Program-made: the position numbers and the translations under genes
Part shown: one piece after another, positions 20,494 through 29,992 of the stretch
Position numbering within the stretch: position 1 is the stretch's first letter
How the letters are laid out: each line of letters opens with the position of its first letter
IMG/VR virus record: IMGVR_UViG_3300025141_000182
Span: 1-46,329 of that record
DNA: 46,329 bases
Strand: one strand, 5' to 3'
From: a virus
The notes under the pieces: generated by a model
What the model saw: only the letters and a program-made list of their open reading frames with translations
Told to the model about the DNA's origin: nothing
Databases searched by the model: none

Positions 20494-22380
20494 ATGGATG
20501 ACCGGGAAGTCTTGGGGAGGGCAGACCAAATCCTACGTGAGGCAGGACTCTTTCCAGAGGACCCTACGCTTGAAAACTTCTTCCATTACGCACAGCAGGT
20601 ATCTGAGGCGGTAAAGGACTGGTCCCCCAGTAAGCGGGCAAAGAACGAATGGCTGATGCCCTGGGCAGAGTCGTTTCGTAAGCTCTACGATAACTTCGAT
20701 AGGATTGTAGAGGCAGATCCTATGCTCCTCTACCAACCAGCCAACAGAGCTTCAGAAGAGTTTCACAACTCAGATGCTTTTATCCGGTACTTCAGGGCTG
20801 GTAACCGTACATCCAAGACGCAATCAGGGTATGCAGAGCATTACTTCCTGACAACAAACCAGCACAAATGGCGCTACTTCCCTGGCGGGGCACACTCTAC
20901 GTTTATTATCGGCGTAAACTTTTCCAAGTATTGCCCGGCTGTATTCGAAAAGAAGTTTCTGACAGGTGAAGAAGGTAACCCCCTGAGCCCCATGTTCCCC
21001 AAAGGGGGCAAATGGCTCCATCGATACGATGAACGACGCCACGAAATACAGATAGCGTGCGACAGATGTGCCAATGCAGGCAAGGCGACAACCTGCCCTC
21101 ACCAGAAATCCACCGTCCGGCTCTTTAGTGACACGGAAGGGTGGGAGGTTTTGCAGGGCGGCGCGTATATGCTGGGCCATTTCGATGAGCATATCGATGA
21201 AGACTTCTTTAATGAAGCAATTCAGCGCCTACAGACCGCTGGCCGGCAGTCTTGTTTGATTGTTACCGGCACACCGTTGCATGGATTCGAGGCATGGGAG
21301 CACAGACGTCTCACGCAGCTGTACAATGAGGGACCACCTAAGAACCGAGTGGACCCAGACAACCCGGAAAGCGCACCATTTGTAAGTCTTCACGAGATTG
21401 ACCAGTTCGAAGCGGGCCTGGTCCCACCTGAGCGGATTAAGATGTCCATGACTATCATGGATGAGTTCGAGGTAGAGTCACGAGTCTACGGAAGACCGGC
21501 GCCACTAGCCAAGAATCCAGTATTTGACCGGCGAGCCCTGGCGGATATGCGGCGTGAGGTGCGAGACCCCATCAGGGGAGACCTTAAGGTAACCGAAGAT
21601 GTGCTGATGTGCGACATTATGGACACAACACGCATGGAATTGTTTGATGCACCTGATGGACCCCTGAGGGTCTGGGAGAATCCCCAGCAAGGCGGCTATT
21701 ACATTGTATCAGTGGACACCGCAAAGGGCCTTACAGGGCGAGATGCGAGCTGTGCGTCCGTATTGAAGGTATGTGGCTCCTCAACTTCCCCACGTCTAGA
21801 GATGGTTGCTCAATACCATGGCTGGATTAACCCTCTTGCCTATGCTGAAGAAGTGTTCAAGCTTGCTGTGTGGTATAATTCCGCACTTGTTGTCATAGAA
21901 TTGACAGGCGGCTACGGTGAGGCGGTTATGCTGCGGATGCGGCAGGATTTCTGTTATTGGAACCTGTTCAGAGACGAACAGAACCATTCACAGGTAGATC
22001 ATCGCATGGATTCAAGGTTTGGGGTGGAAACCAACGTCAGGACAAAACCGTTTATGGTGGCATCCTTGCAGCAGTTTATTAAAGATAGGGCCATCGATGT
22101 TCCATGTGAGGCTAGCATTGGCGAGCTTGTGGCGTTTGAGCAGGAGCGCAGTCAAACCGGGTTAACTACTCGGTACAGGGGGGCTGGCGGTAGTCACGAT
22201 GACCGCGTTATGTCTCTTGTTATTGGTGCATCGGTGGCGCTATCATCTCAGGTATTAGAGTTTAGTGCGATATCCAGGGAAGCCCAGCCAGATGTTCGGC
22301 ATAGCTACACTGGGGAATGGGCATCTATACATGAGGAGCTGGGCGACGATGCCAAGCATCCTGATCCATTTGAATATTAA
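20494..22380 (+). CDS. terL: Terminase large subunit
   Basis: The 628-residue packaging motor has an ATPase domain with a P-loop variant AGNRTSKTQSG (102-112), a Walker B-type GHFDEH (229-233) and the coupling motif VTGTPL (258-262). The RNase H-like nuclease domain follows, with VSVDTAKG (Asp408), VVIELTGG (Glu469) and GGSHDDRVM (Asp569/570). It pumps DNA into the prohead through the portal and cuts it. An extra CDRC...TCPH motif (Cys189, Cys192, Cys201, His203) inside the ATPase domain looks like a zinc knuckle insert. Start: AGGAA 6 nt before the ATG. Confidence 0.95.
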   Translation: MDDREVLGRADQILREAGLFPEDPTLENFFHYAQQVSEAVKDWSPSKRAKNEWLMPWAESFRKLYDNFDRIVEADPMLLYQPANRASEEFHNSDAFIRYFRAGNRTSKTQSGYAEHYFLTTNQHKWRYFPGGAHSTFIIGVNFSKYCPAVFEKKFLTGEEGNPLSPMFPKGGKWLHRYDERRHEIQIACDRCANAGKATTCPHQKSTVRLFSDTEGWEVLQGGAYMLGHFDEHIDEDFFNEAIQRLQTAGRQSCLIVTGTPLHGFEAWEHRRLTQLYNEGPPKNRVDPDNPESAPFVSLHEIDQFEAGLVPPERIKMSMTIMDEFEVESRVYGRPAPLAKNPVFDRRALADMRREVRDPIRGDLKVTEDVLMCDIMDTTRMELFDAPDGPLRVWENPQQGGYYIVSVDTAKGLTGRDASCASVLKVCGSSTSPRLEMVAQYHGWINPLAYAEEVFKLAVWYNSALVVIELTGGYGEAVMLRMRQDFCYWNLFRDEQNHSQVDHRMDSRFGVETNVRTKPFMVASLQQFIKDRAIDVPCEASIGELVAFEQERSQTGLTTRYRGAGGSHDDRVMSLVIGASVALSSQVLEFSAISREAQPDVRHSYTGEWASIHEELGDDAKHPDPFEY

Positions 22381-22395
22381 AACGCGAGGGATATC

Positions 22396-22728
22396 ATGGT
22401 CGAGCTAGTTGGAATAATTGGTGCAATCTTAACAGTGCTGGCTGCTATCGGGGTATCTGGCTACACGTTTCTTGTATCATCTCGAATGCTTGAGGCAGCT
22501 AAAAAAGATTACGTTGAGCTTCTGTCACAGACCATCGATAATCTAAAGGCCCAGACTCTGCAGGAGCGGGTTGAGGCCAAGGCAATGGAAAAAGAAACCG
22601 ACGTCAGGATTGAGATGCTCAAGGATGCAATGAAGGCAAGCAGTGAAGTCGAGCAAGAGCCAGAGCCTCAGTTTGTTACGACTACGGACGGTCGAGAAAT
22701 AAACCTACGAGATTACGACATCGTATAG
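22396..22728 (+). CDS. Membrane-anchored coiled-coil protein
   Basis: The 110-residue product has one N-terminal span (residues 4-27, LVGIIGAILTVLAAIGVSGYTFLV), a charged coiled coil (33-90) and a C-terminal TDGREINLRDYDIV motif. The topology is like an inner-membrane spanin, but it lies between TerL and the portal region rather than with the lysis genes. A packaging or assembly role is equally possible. Confidence 0.65.
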   Translation: MVELVGIIGAILTVLAAIGVSGYTFLVSSRMLEAAKKDYVELLSQTIDNLKAQTLQERVEAKAMEKETDVRIEMLKDAMKASSEVEQEPEPQFVTTTDGREINLRDYDIV

Positions 22729-22737
22729 GAGTTTGTT

Positions 22738-24357
22738 ATGTCACCAAGAGAGCAGCTAATACAAAGAATGATGCAGCGCCGACAGGGCCTTGGGGAGCCC
22801 ACTTCTCAGTATGGAAATGCCGGTGTTGTTGTCCCTGATTTTTCATCTAATCCCCACAGTTATCAAAACCTGAGAAAGGGCATTCTTCGTGATGCTCAAG
22901 ATTTTGAAGAAGGTTCTTTGTTTGCTCAGGACCAAATGATTGACGAAATGCGGGAATTGGGTATCGATCAGGACGAACTCGAAAACACAATCATGAGTGA
23001 CTATGAGCCAACCGCCAAAGATGAGATTCTGAACGCCCCTTTTATGGGATTTATGGAGCAAGGCCCAGACCTACCCAAGGAGAGGCCAGGTGAAGACATG
23101 CCCCTGAGCGTGGGCATGGGCAACATGAACCCTGCTCTCTCAGTTGCCGGCAGCACTGAGCCGCCACTAAGAGTAGGCATGGGGGATATAGACCCACGAC
23201 TAACAGCGGCCACAGGGTTAGCCCAGAAGAACTGGATGGACCATCACAAGCCAGAGAATTACGATTCAATAGAAGAGTACCAGCAGGCAGCGCTTGCGGA
23301 TGGTGTGGTCAATCCACTGTACGGAAACCAGACAGCACAAAAAATCAGAGACATCTATGGCGTGAAGACTGTGCCGGACAAAAACAATGTGGCTGAGCGG
23401 GCTCTGCATGCAGCTGCAACTAAGAAGCGGGAAATCAACAAGGAAGCTTTCGAGAAAACCCTGGGCTACTTTGGCGGCAGCATGGAAGAGTACGATAATT
23501 GGCATAAGGGCCTGGACCCAGAGAGGCGAAAAGCTGTTTATGACTGGGAGACTGCTTTGGTTGCACTGCAAGGTGGAGAAGGACAGGGGCAGGAAACGCT
23601 TAAGCCTTACGAGAAATACAATGCTGCTATTGAAACCCCTGATACTGTTTCCGATGAGGGCTACTTCTCAGGCATGGATGAATTTGGGATGTTTGACTCA
23701 TCCAGAGACTTTCTCCAGGAAGGCCCAATGTTCTCTCAAAGGGACTGGGATGATTTCAATGCAGCAGAGGCTGAACGAGAAAAAGAGATCTGGGATGAGT
23801 TTAACGCAGCAGAAAAAGAGCGGCATGCTGAAATTGCAGCCGGGAACATTCCATCCAATATCTCAGAGGAAGAGGTAGCTGAGTTCGGCCTAGTCGGCAT
23901 GCCATCCCCTGAGGACATAACGATGCATGACCGGGAGAACTTCGGCCATCATTTCGCGGCGGCAGAAAGAATGAGAGGGGCGCGGCCTCCGGCCCAGTCC
24001 CCCCAGGGCAGTGCGGTGGCAAGCATTAACTCTGAGGACATAAAGAACTGGTATGCCGACCCCGCAGTTGATGCTGCACCTGATGGGATGTTTAGCCAGG
24101 AGGCGGCGCCACTGTCCCAGATTCAAAACCAAGTCATAGCGGCTCAGGCACCCGATGCGAACTCTACAAGCTCCACAGGGGAAAAGAAAACAAGGCGACG
24201 ACGACGCCGGGAACCCGGAGCAGGATCACAGCCTCAAGCACCAGCTCCGTGGGCAAGCCAACCGCTATTTAATCCGGGAGCAATCCCAAGCAGTGACCTC
24301 GCCAGACGCTACCACATGCGTCGAATAGACAGAAGAGCAGGGACAGGGAGATTCTGA
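22738..24357 (+). CDS. Large low-complexity unknown protein
   Basis: The 539-residue protein is acidic, Met/Gly/Pro/Glu-rich and probably largely disordered. It has an internal duplication (DWDDFNAAEAEREKEI then WDEFNAAEKERHAEI, about 338-370) and two PLxVGMGxMxP / PLRVGMGDIDP repeats (about 120-150). A basic RRRRRR patch near the end could bind DNA. Its position between TerL and the portal suggests a head-assembly or ejected internal protein. No homologue is recognised. Confidence 0.65.
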   Translation: MSPREQLIQRMMQRRQGLGEPTSQYGNAGVVVPDFSSNPHSYQNLRKGILRDAQDFEEGSLFAQDQMIDEMRELGIDQDELENTIMSDYEPTAKDEILNAPFMGFMEQGPDLPKERPGEDMPLSVGMGNMNPALSVAGSTEPPLRVGMGDIDPRLTAATGLAQKNWMDHHKPENYDSIEEYQQAALADGVVNPLYGNQTAQKIRDIYGVKTVPDKNNVAERALHAAATKKREINKEAFEKTLGYFGGSMEEYDNWHKGLDPERRKAVYDWETALVALQGGEGQGQETLKPYEKYNAAIETPDTVSDEGYFSGMDEFGMFDSSRDFLQEGPMFSQRDWDDFNAAEAEREKEIWDEFNAAEKERHAEIAAGNIPSNISEEEVAEFGLVGMPSPEDITMHDRENFGHHFAAAERMRGARPPAQSPQGSAVASINSEDIKNWYADPAVDAAPDGMFSQEAAPLSQIQNQVIAAQAPDANSTSSTGEKKTRRRRRREPGAGSQPQAPAPWASQPLFNPGAIPSSDLARRYHMRRIDRRAGTGRF

Positions 24358-24722
24358 TGCCATACAAAGATTCAATCGGACAGCCAGCCGGATACGGCGT
24401 AAGCAATCCTCACGGACCACTGCAAGCAGATGACATGTTTGAGGATGCGGTTATTCATGAACACGTAGGAAACCCTCTCACCGATGGCGAGGCATATGAG
24501 ATGGAAATGGGACCAGAAATGGGTCAGATTCCAGAGCAACCCCAAATGCCAGGCCAAATGCCAATGGGTGAAATGGGACCAGAAATGGGTCCACTTGAAG
24601 AGCAGGCCATGGACCCAGCCGACGCTGGCGCTATGATGCGTGAGCGCTTGCGGAAACGACAAGAGCAGTTGAATAGTGCATCAATGCGATTTATGGATGT
24701 AACACACGAACTTAACAAGTGA
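24357..24722 (+). CDS. Met/Gly/Pro-rich unknown protein
   Basis: The 121-residue product overlaps the upstream stop (TGATG). Its middle is a GPEMGQ / QMPGQMPMG / GPEMGP repeat. At DNA level a 22-nt segment occurs twice without change (24504-24525 and 24570-24591). The C-terminus is helical (MREERLRKRQEQLN-like). Such repeats can change length by slippage. It may be a scaffold or portal helper, by position only. Confidence 0.6.
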   Translation: MPYKDSIGQPAGYGVSNPHGPLQADDMFEDAVIHEHVGNPLTDGEAYEMEMGPEMGQIPEQPQMPGQMPMGEMGPEMGPLEEQAMDPADAGAMMRERLRKRQEQLNSASMRFMDVTHELNK

Positions 24723-24729
24723 GGGCAAG

Positions 24730-27042
24730 ATGCCTGAAGAAGCCAAGAGCGTTGATTTTGCCGGTGTCATTGATGGCTACACTGAGCCAGACAGGTACGA
24801 CCCGACCGAAGAAGACAAGGAGCTTTCATCGAAGCTCAAGGAATGGTTCACTCAGGCTCACGAGTCTAAGCAATACTATGAGCGAGACTGGGAGCTTTAC
24901 CGTCTCTACCTCAAGGGTGACCAACTAGTTGTCCGACACAAGGATACTGGCGAGATTGTTCGTCTTACGGCTGAAGACTCCAAGCGGCTCCGCAGTGTAA
25001 ACAATGTACTGCGCCCTACTGCCCGCTCACTTGTAGGTAAGCTCACCCGAACTGTTCCCACATGTACAGTGCTTCCAGCCACATCCGACTTTGAAGAGCA
25101 GCATGGGGCAAGAGCTGCGTCTGGGTTTCTTCAGTACTTAAGACGAAAAGAGAATCTGGATGTTAAGTATTTAGATGTGAACAATAAGCTGCCATGGGCA
25201 GGAAACTCCTTTATGCAGGTCTCCTGGGACAATGCTGCGGGCGAGGATATCGCCTACTGTGAGATATGTGATTACTACGAGTATACTCATGACTCCGTAG
25301 AAGAAGAATGCCCACAATGTGCTGCGCAAAAAGAAGCTGAAGCCGACATGATGGCTGAGCGTGAAGCGGCTATGGCATCTGTTCAAATGCAGGATGCAGC
25401 GTCTGGGGCCATCCCTCACCCGGTAGAGATGCCTGACCCGGCAGAGCTACAGATGGGACCATTGCCCTACGATGCGCCCACGCCCCCGCTTATCCCGGCA
25501 AACGAGGGAGATATTAAGATACGAGTTCGTGACCCAAGGGATGTGTTTATAGATCCCGGTGCGGAATCACTGGAGCAAGCACAGGTCATATGTCTCCGTG
25601 AAGTTGTGCCTGTGGCGGAAGCCCGTGCACGGTTTCCTGAGTTCGGAAACGTCATCGAGAGTGAAGGGGATATTCAGTCAGACCGCACAGCAGAGCTTCG
25701 ATACAACAGCATCGATACCTACGGAAACGTTGAGCGACTGGATGACCACTGCTTTATCTATGAGTTCCATGAGAAGAAGACCCCACAGTACCCGAAGGGC
25801 CGATGCATCTTCATGATTAACGACAATGTAGTCAGAGAGATGGAATCTCCCTACTACATGTTTAAGCGGTTCCCCATCTTCCACTTTATGTTCGACAAGA
25901 ACGATGGTGAGTTCTGGGGCGAGCCCTTCCTTGCTCAGTCATGGCACCGGCAGCGTGAGATTAATCAGGTCGAAACTCAAATCAGAGAACACGTCGAGCT
26001 TCTGTTAAGACCCAAGTTCTTTAAGGCTATTGGCTCAAGAATCACAGCAGACGAACTGACTGCCACATCTGCGCAAGTTGTTACCTACAACGCAGCAGCT
26101 GGCCGAAACTACTTCGAAACCCCGCCACCAGTCCCGCAGGATGTCTTTCGGCGTAACGCTCAGTTAGCTGCAGACATTCGACAGCAGGCAGCAGTAACCG
26201 ACCAGGAGGCGGGCATTACTATGTCTGACCCGAATGGTCGAGCCATGGCAATTATTGAGGCAGAAGCTGACCAACAAGTTGGCCCAATCATTATGCGGAA
26301 TAACTCTGAGTGGAAAGAAATGCACCGCGCTGCGTTATTGCTCGTGCAGTCATACTATCACCCGGACAGAAAATTTACCGTCATTGGTCCAGACGGGATG
26401 CAAACCTACAGCTTTGACGCAATCCACTTATCCCCTGGGTTTGATATTCACCTGGAGCAAGAGGATGGCCTAAGTCGAAACCCGGCGGTTCGAATGACCC
26501 AGGCAATGGACCTATTAAATGCCGGCGTGTTTATGGATATGCAGACAGGTCAGCCGGACATGAAGGCATTTATGCGTCATGCAAAACTTCGCTTGCCTCA
26601 GTCAGGGTTTGATGCTGAATCTACAGAAAGAGCTGTAGCTAGCCGTATTCCTTACCTTATTGAGAATGGCGAGACCCACTACCCATCTGTCGAGGATGAC
26701 CCGTTCATCTTTGCAGAGGAGCTTCTTGGCTGGTTGCGTGGTCCGGGCCGACGTGCGTCCGACGAAGTGAAGGAAATGGTGCGACAGGTCTGGATGTTCT
26801 ACACCGCGTGGGCATCTCAAGGTATGCCTCCTGGCGAGGTTGAGGGTATGGGCGGCGGCATGGGTGGGCCCGGTGTCGGCGGTCCAGACCAAAGCGCTCC
26901 AGGCGGAACCATGAATAGGCCAGGCAGAATCCAGGAGCCGGGAAGATCTGGCAGTATCGGACAGGAAGCTGGTCAGCAAGTTGGCATGGCCGACAGGCAA
27001 GCAGAGCAGACCGCCAGAGTGACCGCTAACCGAGAAGGTTAA
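24730..27042 (+). CDS. Portal protein with zinc-finger insertion
   Basis: The 770-residue portal is of the large podovirus kind. N-terminal clip/wing signs include WELYRLYLKGDQ, LRPTARSLVGKL and KYLDVNNKLPWAGNSFMQVSW; the core has RDPRDVFIDP and FPIFHFMFDKNDGEFWGEPF; the stem helices are around WHRQREINQVETQIREHVE. Portals form the 12-subunit ring for DNA entry and tail docking. Residues 175-200 hold CEIC...CPQC (Cys177/180/194/197), a zinc site followed by a long helix-rich insert to about 260. The C-terminal 100 residues are Gly/Met-rich. Confidence 0.9.
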   Translation: MPEEAKSVDFAGVIDGYTEPDRYDPTEEDKELSSKLKEWFTQAHESKQYYERDWELYRLYLKGDQLVVRHKDTGEIVRLTAEDSKRLRSVNNVLRPTARSLVGKLTRTVPTCTVLPATSDFEEQHGARAASGFLQYLRRKENLDVKYLDVNNKLPWAGNSFMQVSWDNAAGEDIAYCEICDYYEYTHDSVEEECPQCAAQKEAEADMMAEREAAMASVQMQDAASGAIPHPVEMPDPAELQMGPLPYDAPTPPLIPANEGDIKIRVRDPRDVFIDPGAESLEQAQVICLREVVPVAEARARFPEFGNVIESEGDIQSDRTAELRYNSIDTYGNVERLDDHCFIYEFHEKKTPQYPKGRCIFMINDNVVREMESPYYMFKRFPIFHFMFDKNDGEFWGEPFLAQSWHRQREINQVETQIREHVELLLRPKFFKAIGSRITADELTATSAQVVTYNAAAGRNYFETPPPVPQDVFRRNAQLAADIRQQAAVTDQEAGITMSDPNGRAMAIIEAEADQQVGPIIMRNNSEWKEMHRAALLLVQSYYHPDRKFTVIGPDGMQTYSFDAIHLSPGFDIHLEQEDGLSRNPAVRMTQAMDLLNAGVFMDMQTGQPDMKAFMRHAKLRLPQSGFDAESTERAVASRIPYLIENGETHYPSVEDDPFIFAEELLGWLRGPGRRASDEVKEMVRQVWMFYTAWASQGMPPGEVEGMGGGMGGPGVGGPDQSAPGGTMNRPGRIQEPGRSGSIGQEAGQQVGMADRQAEQTARVTANREG

Positions 27043-27043
27043 C

Positions 27044-27068
27044 GCCCGTATACATGTATCCATCGGGC
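27044..27068 (+). terminator. Hairpin after the portal gene
   Basis: GCCCG (27044-27048) and CGGGC (27064-27068) enclose the palindrome ATACATGTAT (27050-27059), directly after the portal stop. There is no U-tract, so it may slow or process the transcript rather than end it. The capsid promoter lies 30 nt further on. Confidence 0.4.
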
Positions 27069-27097
27069 AACTCCCGTACACATTTAGACTCCATGTG

Positions 27098-27126
27098 TTG
27101 ACACAAGCTGCATCCAGTTGTTTAAT
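27098..27126 (+). promoter_or_regulatory. Consensus sigma70-type promoter for the capsid block
   Basis: A perfect TTGACA (27098-27103), a 17-nt spacer and TTTAAT (27121-27126) form a strong host-type promoter in a 194-nt intergenic gap. About 110 nt of leader precede the scaffold ATG. It would give extra transcription of scaffold and major capsid genes, the products needed in most copies. Confidence 0.7.
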
Positions 27127-27236
27127 TGGACTGCAATTTGTGGATTGCACCGAGTCGCGCCGTAAGCGTTGTAGTTGATTCACGAAAAGCACCTGTTCGT
27201 TTAGCAAAACGTAATTTGCAAAGAAAGAGGATTGAG

Positions 27237-28259
27237 ATGGCAGATGTTTCTATGGGTAATGTGGATGCTCTTGGTGATAACGAAGGGTTTCCATTGGAAG
27301 GCGCTGTTGATGATTCAGCAACTCACGACTTCTCTGAGTTTCAGGGATTGAGTGATGAGCTTGGAGAAGCATCAGGCTACGAAGAAACAGACGTCGCGGA
27401 TGAGCTAGAGCAAAAGCTGGTTGATGAGCCAGGGATTGATAGTTCTTCTTTTGAGGGCGAGGAGCCAGAGCCAGAGGAAACGAAGGCGCCGGGTCAGCGA
27501 GCACAGAAGAGGATTCAGTCCTTAGCAAATAGAAACAAAGCTCTTGAGCAGCAAGTCCAACAACAGAACCAGTATTTCCAGCAGCAGCTTGCACAGATGC
27601 AATATCAAATGCAGCAGCAGGCCAAGGGTGGGAATAATGATGCAGTTGCCCAGCAGCTCCAGTTGCAACAACAGCAGCTTGAGATGCTCTCAAGGCAGAA
27701 GCAGAAAGAGGAGTACAGCAACCTAAGTCCTCTTGAACAGCTTAAGGTGGATATCCTCAAAGAGGCTAACTCCAAGAGTAGTTCATTGGCTGAGTCACAA
27801 ATCGCAGCATTGCGACAAGAGATGCAGCAGGACAAGGTGGCACGGCAGAAGCAACAGCAGGAGGCAGAGCGTAAGGCTCGGTATGATTATTACAATCATC
27901 AAACCTCAGTTGCTACGAACCAAGTTCTTCTTAATGGTTTTGAAAAAGAAGCAGTCAAACATCTTTCCAATGATGCGGAAGAGATGGTTTTGGCAATGGC
28001 AGGTGCTTATGGGATCGAACCCAAAGATGCAGCTGTCCGGTTGAAGAAATACCTGGACTCTTATGCGAACGCTTCAATGTCTGTTCGCTCAAAGACCAAG
28101 GGTAAGAAAGTAAGGCAAGGCCGGGCGGTGCCACGAGCAGCAGCTGGTGGGCGGCGAAAGGCGGCGAAAGGCATGGGAATGCCAACGTTGTCTCAGCTGA
28201 AGAAGGCAGGGTTTGATAGTCATATAGATTGGATTGCGGCCAATGAGCCGACAGTCTAA
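27237..28259 (+). CDS. Scaffolding protein
   Basis: The protein has 340 residues from the ATG at 27237 (AGAGGA upstream). An acidic N-terminus (1-80) leads into a Gln-rich coiled coil (about 90-215, with runs such as QLQLQQQQLEML) and a basic C-terminus (KTKGKKVRQGRAVPRAAAGGRRK), ending in a helix. Acidic-coil-basic order, and a position directly before the major capsid gene, are typical of scaffolds, whose basic end binds capsid subunits. No protease is visible, so the scaffold may leave intact as in P22. Confidence 0.8.
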   Translation: MADVSMGNVDALGDNEGFPLEGAVDDSATHDFSEFQGLSDELGEASGYEETDVADELEQKLVDEPGIDSSSFEGEEPEPEETKAPGQRAQKRIQSLANRNKALEQQVQQQNQYFQQQLAQMQYQMQQQAKGGNNDAVAQQLQLQQQQLEMLSRQKQKEEYSNLSPLEQLKVDILKEANSKSSSLAESQIAALRQEMQQDKVARQKQQQEAERKARYDYYNHQTSVATNQVLLNGFEKEAVKHLSNDAEEMVLAMAGAYGIEPKDAAVRLKKYLDSYANASMSVRSKTKGKKVRQGRAVPRAAAGGRRKAAKGMGMPTLSQLKKAGFDSHIDWIAANEPTV

Positions 28260-28270
28260 AGGAGTCAATT

Positions 28271-29494
28271 ATGGCAGGTGTTAATATTGGAAACGTAGGT
28301 CTAACGTTTACCCGTTTTTTGGACGGTGTAGTTGAGACCCTTAATCATACTTCAAAAGCTCGTTCACTGGTTCGCCAGGAGGACAAGTGGACTGGTTCTC
28401 ATATCGAGGGCAAGATCCACACAGCACGTAGTACCTCTATTGGTTACGTCGAGGATGGCGGTGCCTTCCCAGTAGCTGATAAGCAGGACTACCAAACCTA
28501 TCAGGCAACTCGTAAGTTTACCGTTGGCTCTGTTCAGATTACTGACGGTGCAATGGCAACTGCGGCCAAGTCTCCGAACGTAGCACGTGATGTTGTTACC
28601 TCTGAGGTCAAGGGCCTGATGAACAACATTCTTAAATTCGAGAACGGTTTCTTCTTCCGAGATGGAACAGGAACCGTGGCAACCATCACCAACGGAATGT
28701 CTGGCGCTACAGATATTCAGGTTGATGATGCCCGTATGCTTTGGGACGGCGGAACGTACAACATGTACAACGCTGCTCTTGCCGCAAAGGACGGGGACGT
28801 TGTTGTCTCAAACGTGGAGAGCGCACTGCACTCAAGCGGTGATGCCCTTGTTAACTTTGCCGGGGCTCTCCCTGCAACCAGTGCATCTAGCGATGTTCTT
28901 GTTTGGAATGGTTGCGTTAACCGCGCAGTTACTGGCCTTGATAAACTGATTGATGACTCAGCGTCTACCTTTCAGAACATTGCCGTAGGGACTTACCCTC
29001 GCTATGCGTCTACTGTTCTTAGTAACAGCAGCACCAAGCGTGACTTAACCCCATCATTGTTCCGGCAGATGCTTGCAAGTATTCAGCAGAAGTCCGGCTC
29101 AGAGCGTCCATCGGATGGCCTGACTGTTCTTTGTGATAGCTGGCAGGCAATCAATGTCGAGGAGCTTTACGAAGGTGAACTTCGTTTGACTCCTGAGAGC
29201 AAGGTTGGCGGCTTGGCGGTTGCAGCATTCCAGTCTGCACTGGGTCGTGTTGACATTATGGTTGATACCGATTGTCTGCATAACACCATGTTCTTCTGTG
29301 ACTTCAGCAAGATTTATCGTGCAGTTCAGAAGCAGCTTGGGTGGCGCCGTGAGGGTGGGTCAATCTTTAAGCGGTCTGATGTTTCGGGCATGTACACTGC
29401 AACAGCAATTGAGATTGCTGAGATGTATATCAAAGAGCGTCACACTTGCGGTAAGATTACTGATCTTAACGACAACAAAGCGACAGCTTATTAA
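28271..29494 (+). CDS. Major capsid protein (HK97-fold, P22-like group)
   Basis: The 407-residue protein follows AAAGGAG with ideal spacing and precedes a strong terminator. Features that fit HK97-fold subunits of podoviruses: an N-terminal arm (TRFLDGVVETLNHTSKARSL), an E-loop-like IGYVEDGGAFPVAD, a long spine helix (NVARDVVTSEVKGLMNNILKFE) and a C-terminal domain with LTVLCDSWQAINVEEL and GRVDIMVDTDCLHN. It forms the icosahedral shell. The evidence is gene order plus these patterns; the exact family was not confirmed. Confidence 0.88.
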   Translation: MAGVNIGNVGLTFTRFLDGVVETLNHTSKARSLVRQEDKWTGSHIEGKIHTARSTSIGYVEDGGAFPVADKQDYQTYQATRKFTVGSVQITDGAMATAAKSPNVARDVVTSEVKGLMNNILKFENGFFFRDGTGTVATITNGMSGATDIQVDDARMLWDGGTYNMYNAALAAKDGDVVVSNVESALHSSGDALVNFAGALPATSASSDVLVWNGCVNRAVTGLDKLIDDSASTFQNIAVGTYPRYASTVLSNSSTKRDLTPSLFRQMLASIQQKSGSERPSDGLTVLCDSWQAINVEELYEGELRLTPESKVGGLAVAAFQSALGRVDIMVDTDCLHNTMFFCDFSKIYRAVQKQLGWRREGGSIFKRSDVSGMYTATAIEIAEMYIKERHTCGKITDLNDNKATAY

Positions 29495-29509
29495 TATTCA
29501 GACCATTTA

Positions 29510-29530
29510 GGGGAGCTTCGGTTCCCCTTT
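29510..29530 (+). terminator. Intrinsic terminator after the major capsid gene
   Basis: GGGGAGC-TTCG-GTTCCCC forms a 7-bp stem (one G-U pair) closed by a C(UUCG)G tetraloop, followed by TTTCT. It lies 15 nt after the capsid stop and 24 nt before the next gene. Partial termination here would keep capsid mRNA more abundant than downstream virion mRNA. Confidence 0.8.
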
Positions 29531-29554
29531 CTGGTTGGTTGGTTGGAGGATTTT

Positions 29555-29983
29555 ATGGCTAGAGGAATCTCTGGACGAGCCCTAGGGGGCACTAAAACGC
29601 TAGGACAACCAGTCTTTGCGCTTATTTCTGATTACACTGTGGCTGATGGTACGCATACCATTGGGCCAGAAAAAGCTGCTTTTGACTTTGAAGTCATCGG
29701 CGGATTCTACGCTATGGGCGCAGCAGGCACATCTGCTGATACTATCAAGGTCAGCATTGTAGATGCTAACGGTACATCTACCGACATCTGCACAGCGTTT
29801 GACCTGCAGTATGATAACCCAGGCGTATCTGGCTCTGGCACACAGGCAGATGAAAACACGGAATGGCTTCGTCTGAAAGATGACGTAAGCTTGGTTGTTC
29901 CAGCTGGCGGCAAGCTGACTATTACACTTGCTGGCGGCGCAAACGTTTCTAAAGTTACAGCTCTCTGCGTGGGCAGAGGCTAG
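29555..29983 (+). CDS. Capsid decoration-type protein
   Basis: The product has 142 residues from the ATG at 29555 (GGAGG with a short spacer). It is beta-rich, without Lys-rich helices: FALISDYTVADGTHTIGPE, DTIKVSIVDANGTST, LVVPAGGKLTITLAG. Small beta-sandwich proteins directly after the capsid gene are usually head decoration or cement proteins that lock the expanded shell. The next gene encodes a similar shorter product. Confidence 0.7.
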   Translation: MARGISGRALGGTKTLGQPVFALISDYTVADGTHTIGPEKAAFDFEVIGGFYAMGAAGTSADTIKVSIVDANGTSTDICTAFDLQYDNPGVSGSGTQADENTEWLRLKDDVSLVVPAGGKLTITLAGGANVSKVTALCVGRG

Positions 29984-29992
29984 GAGATAATT

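Noticed and set aside
26602-27207. 201-residue open frame on the - strand
   Set aside because: It is antisense to the portal C-terminus and covers the hairpin and promoter. Composition is typical of a shadow, and there is no start signal.
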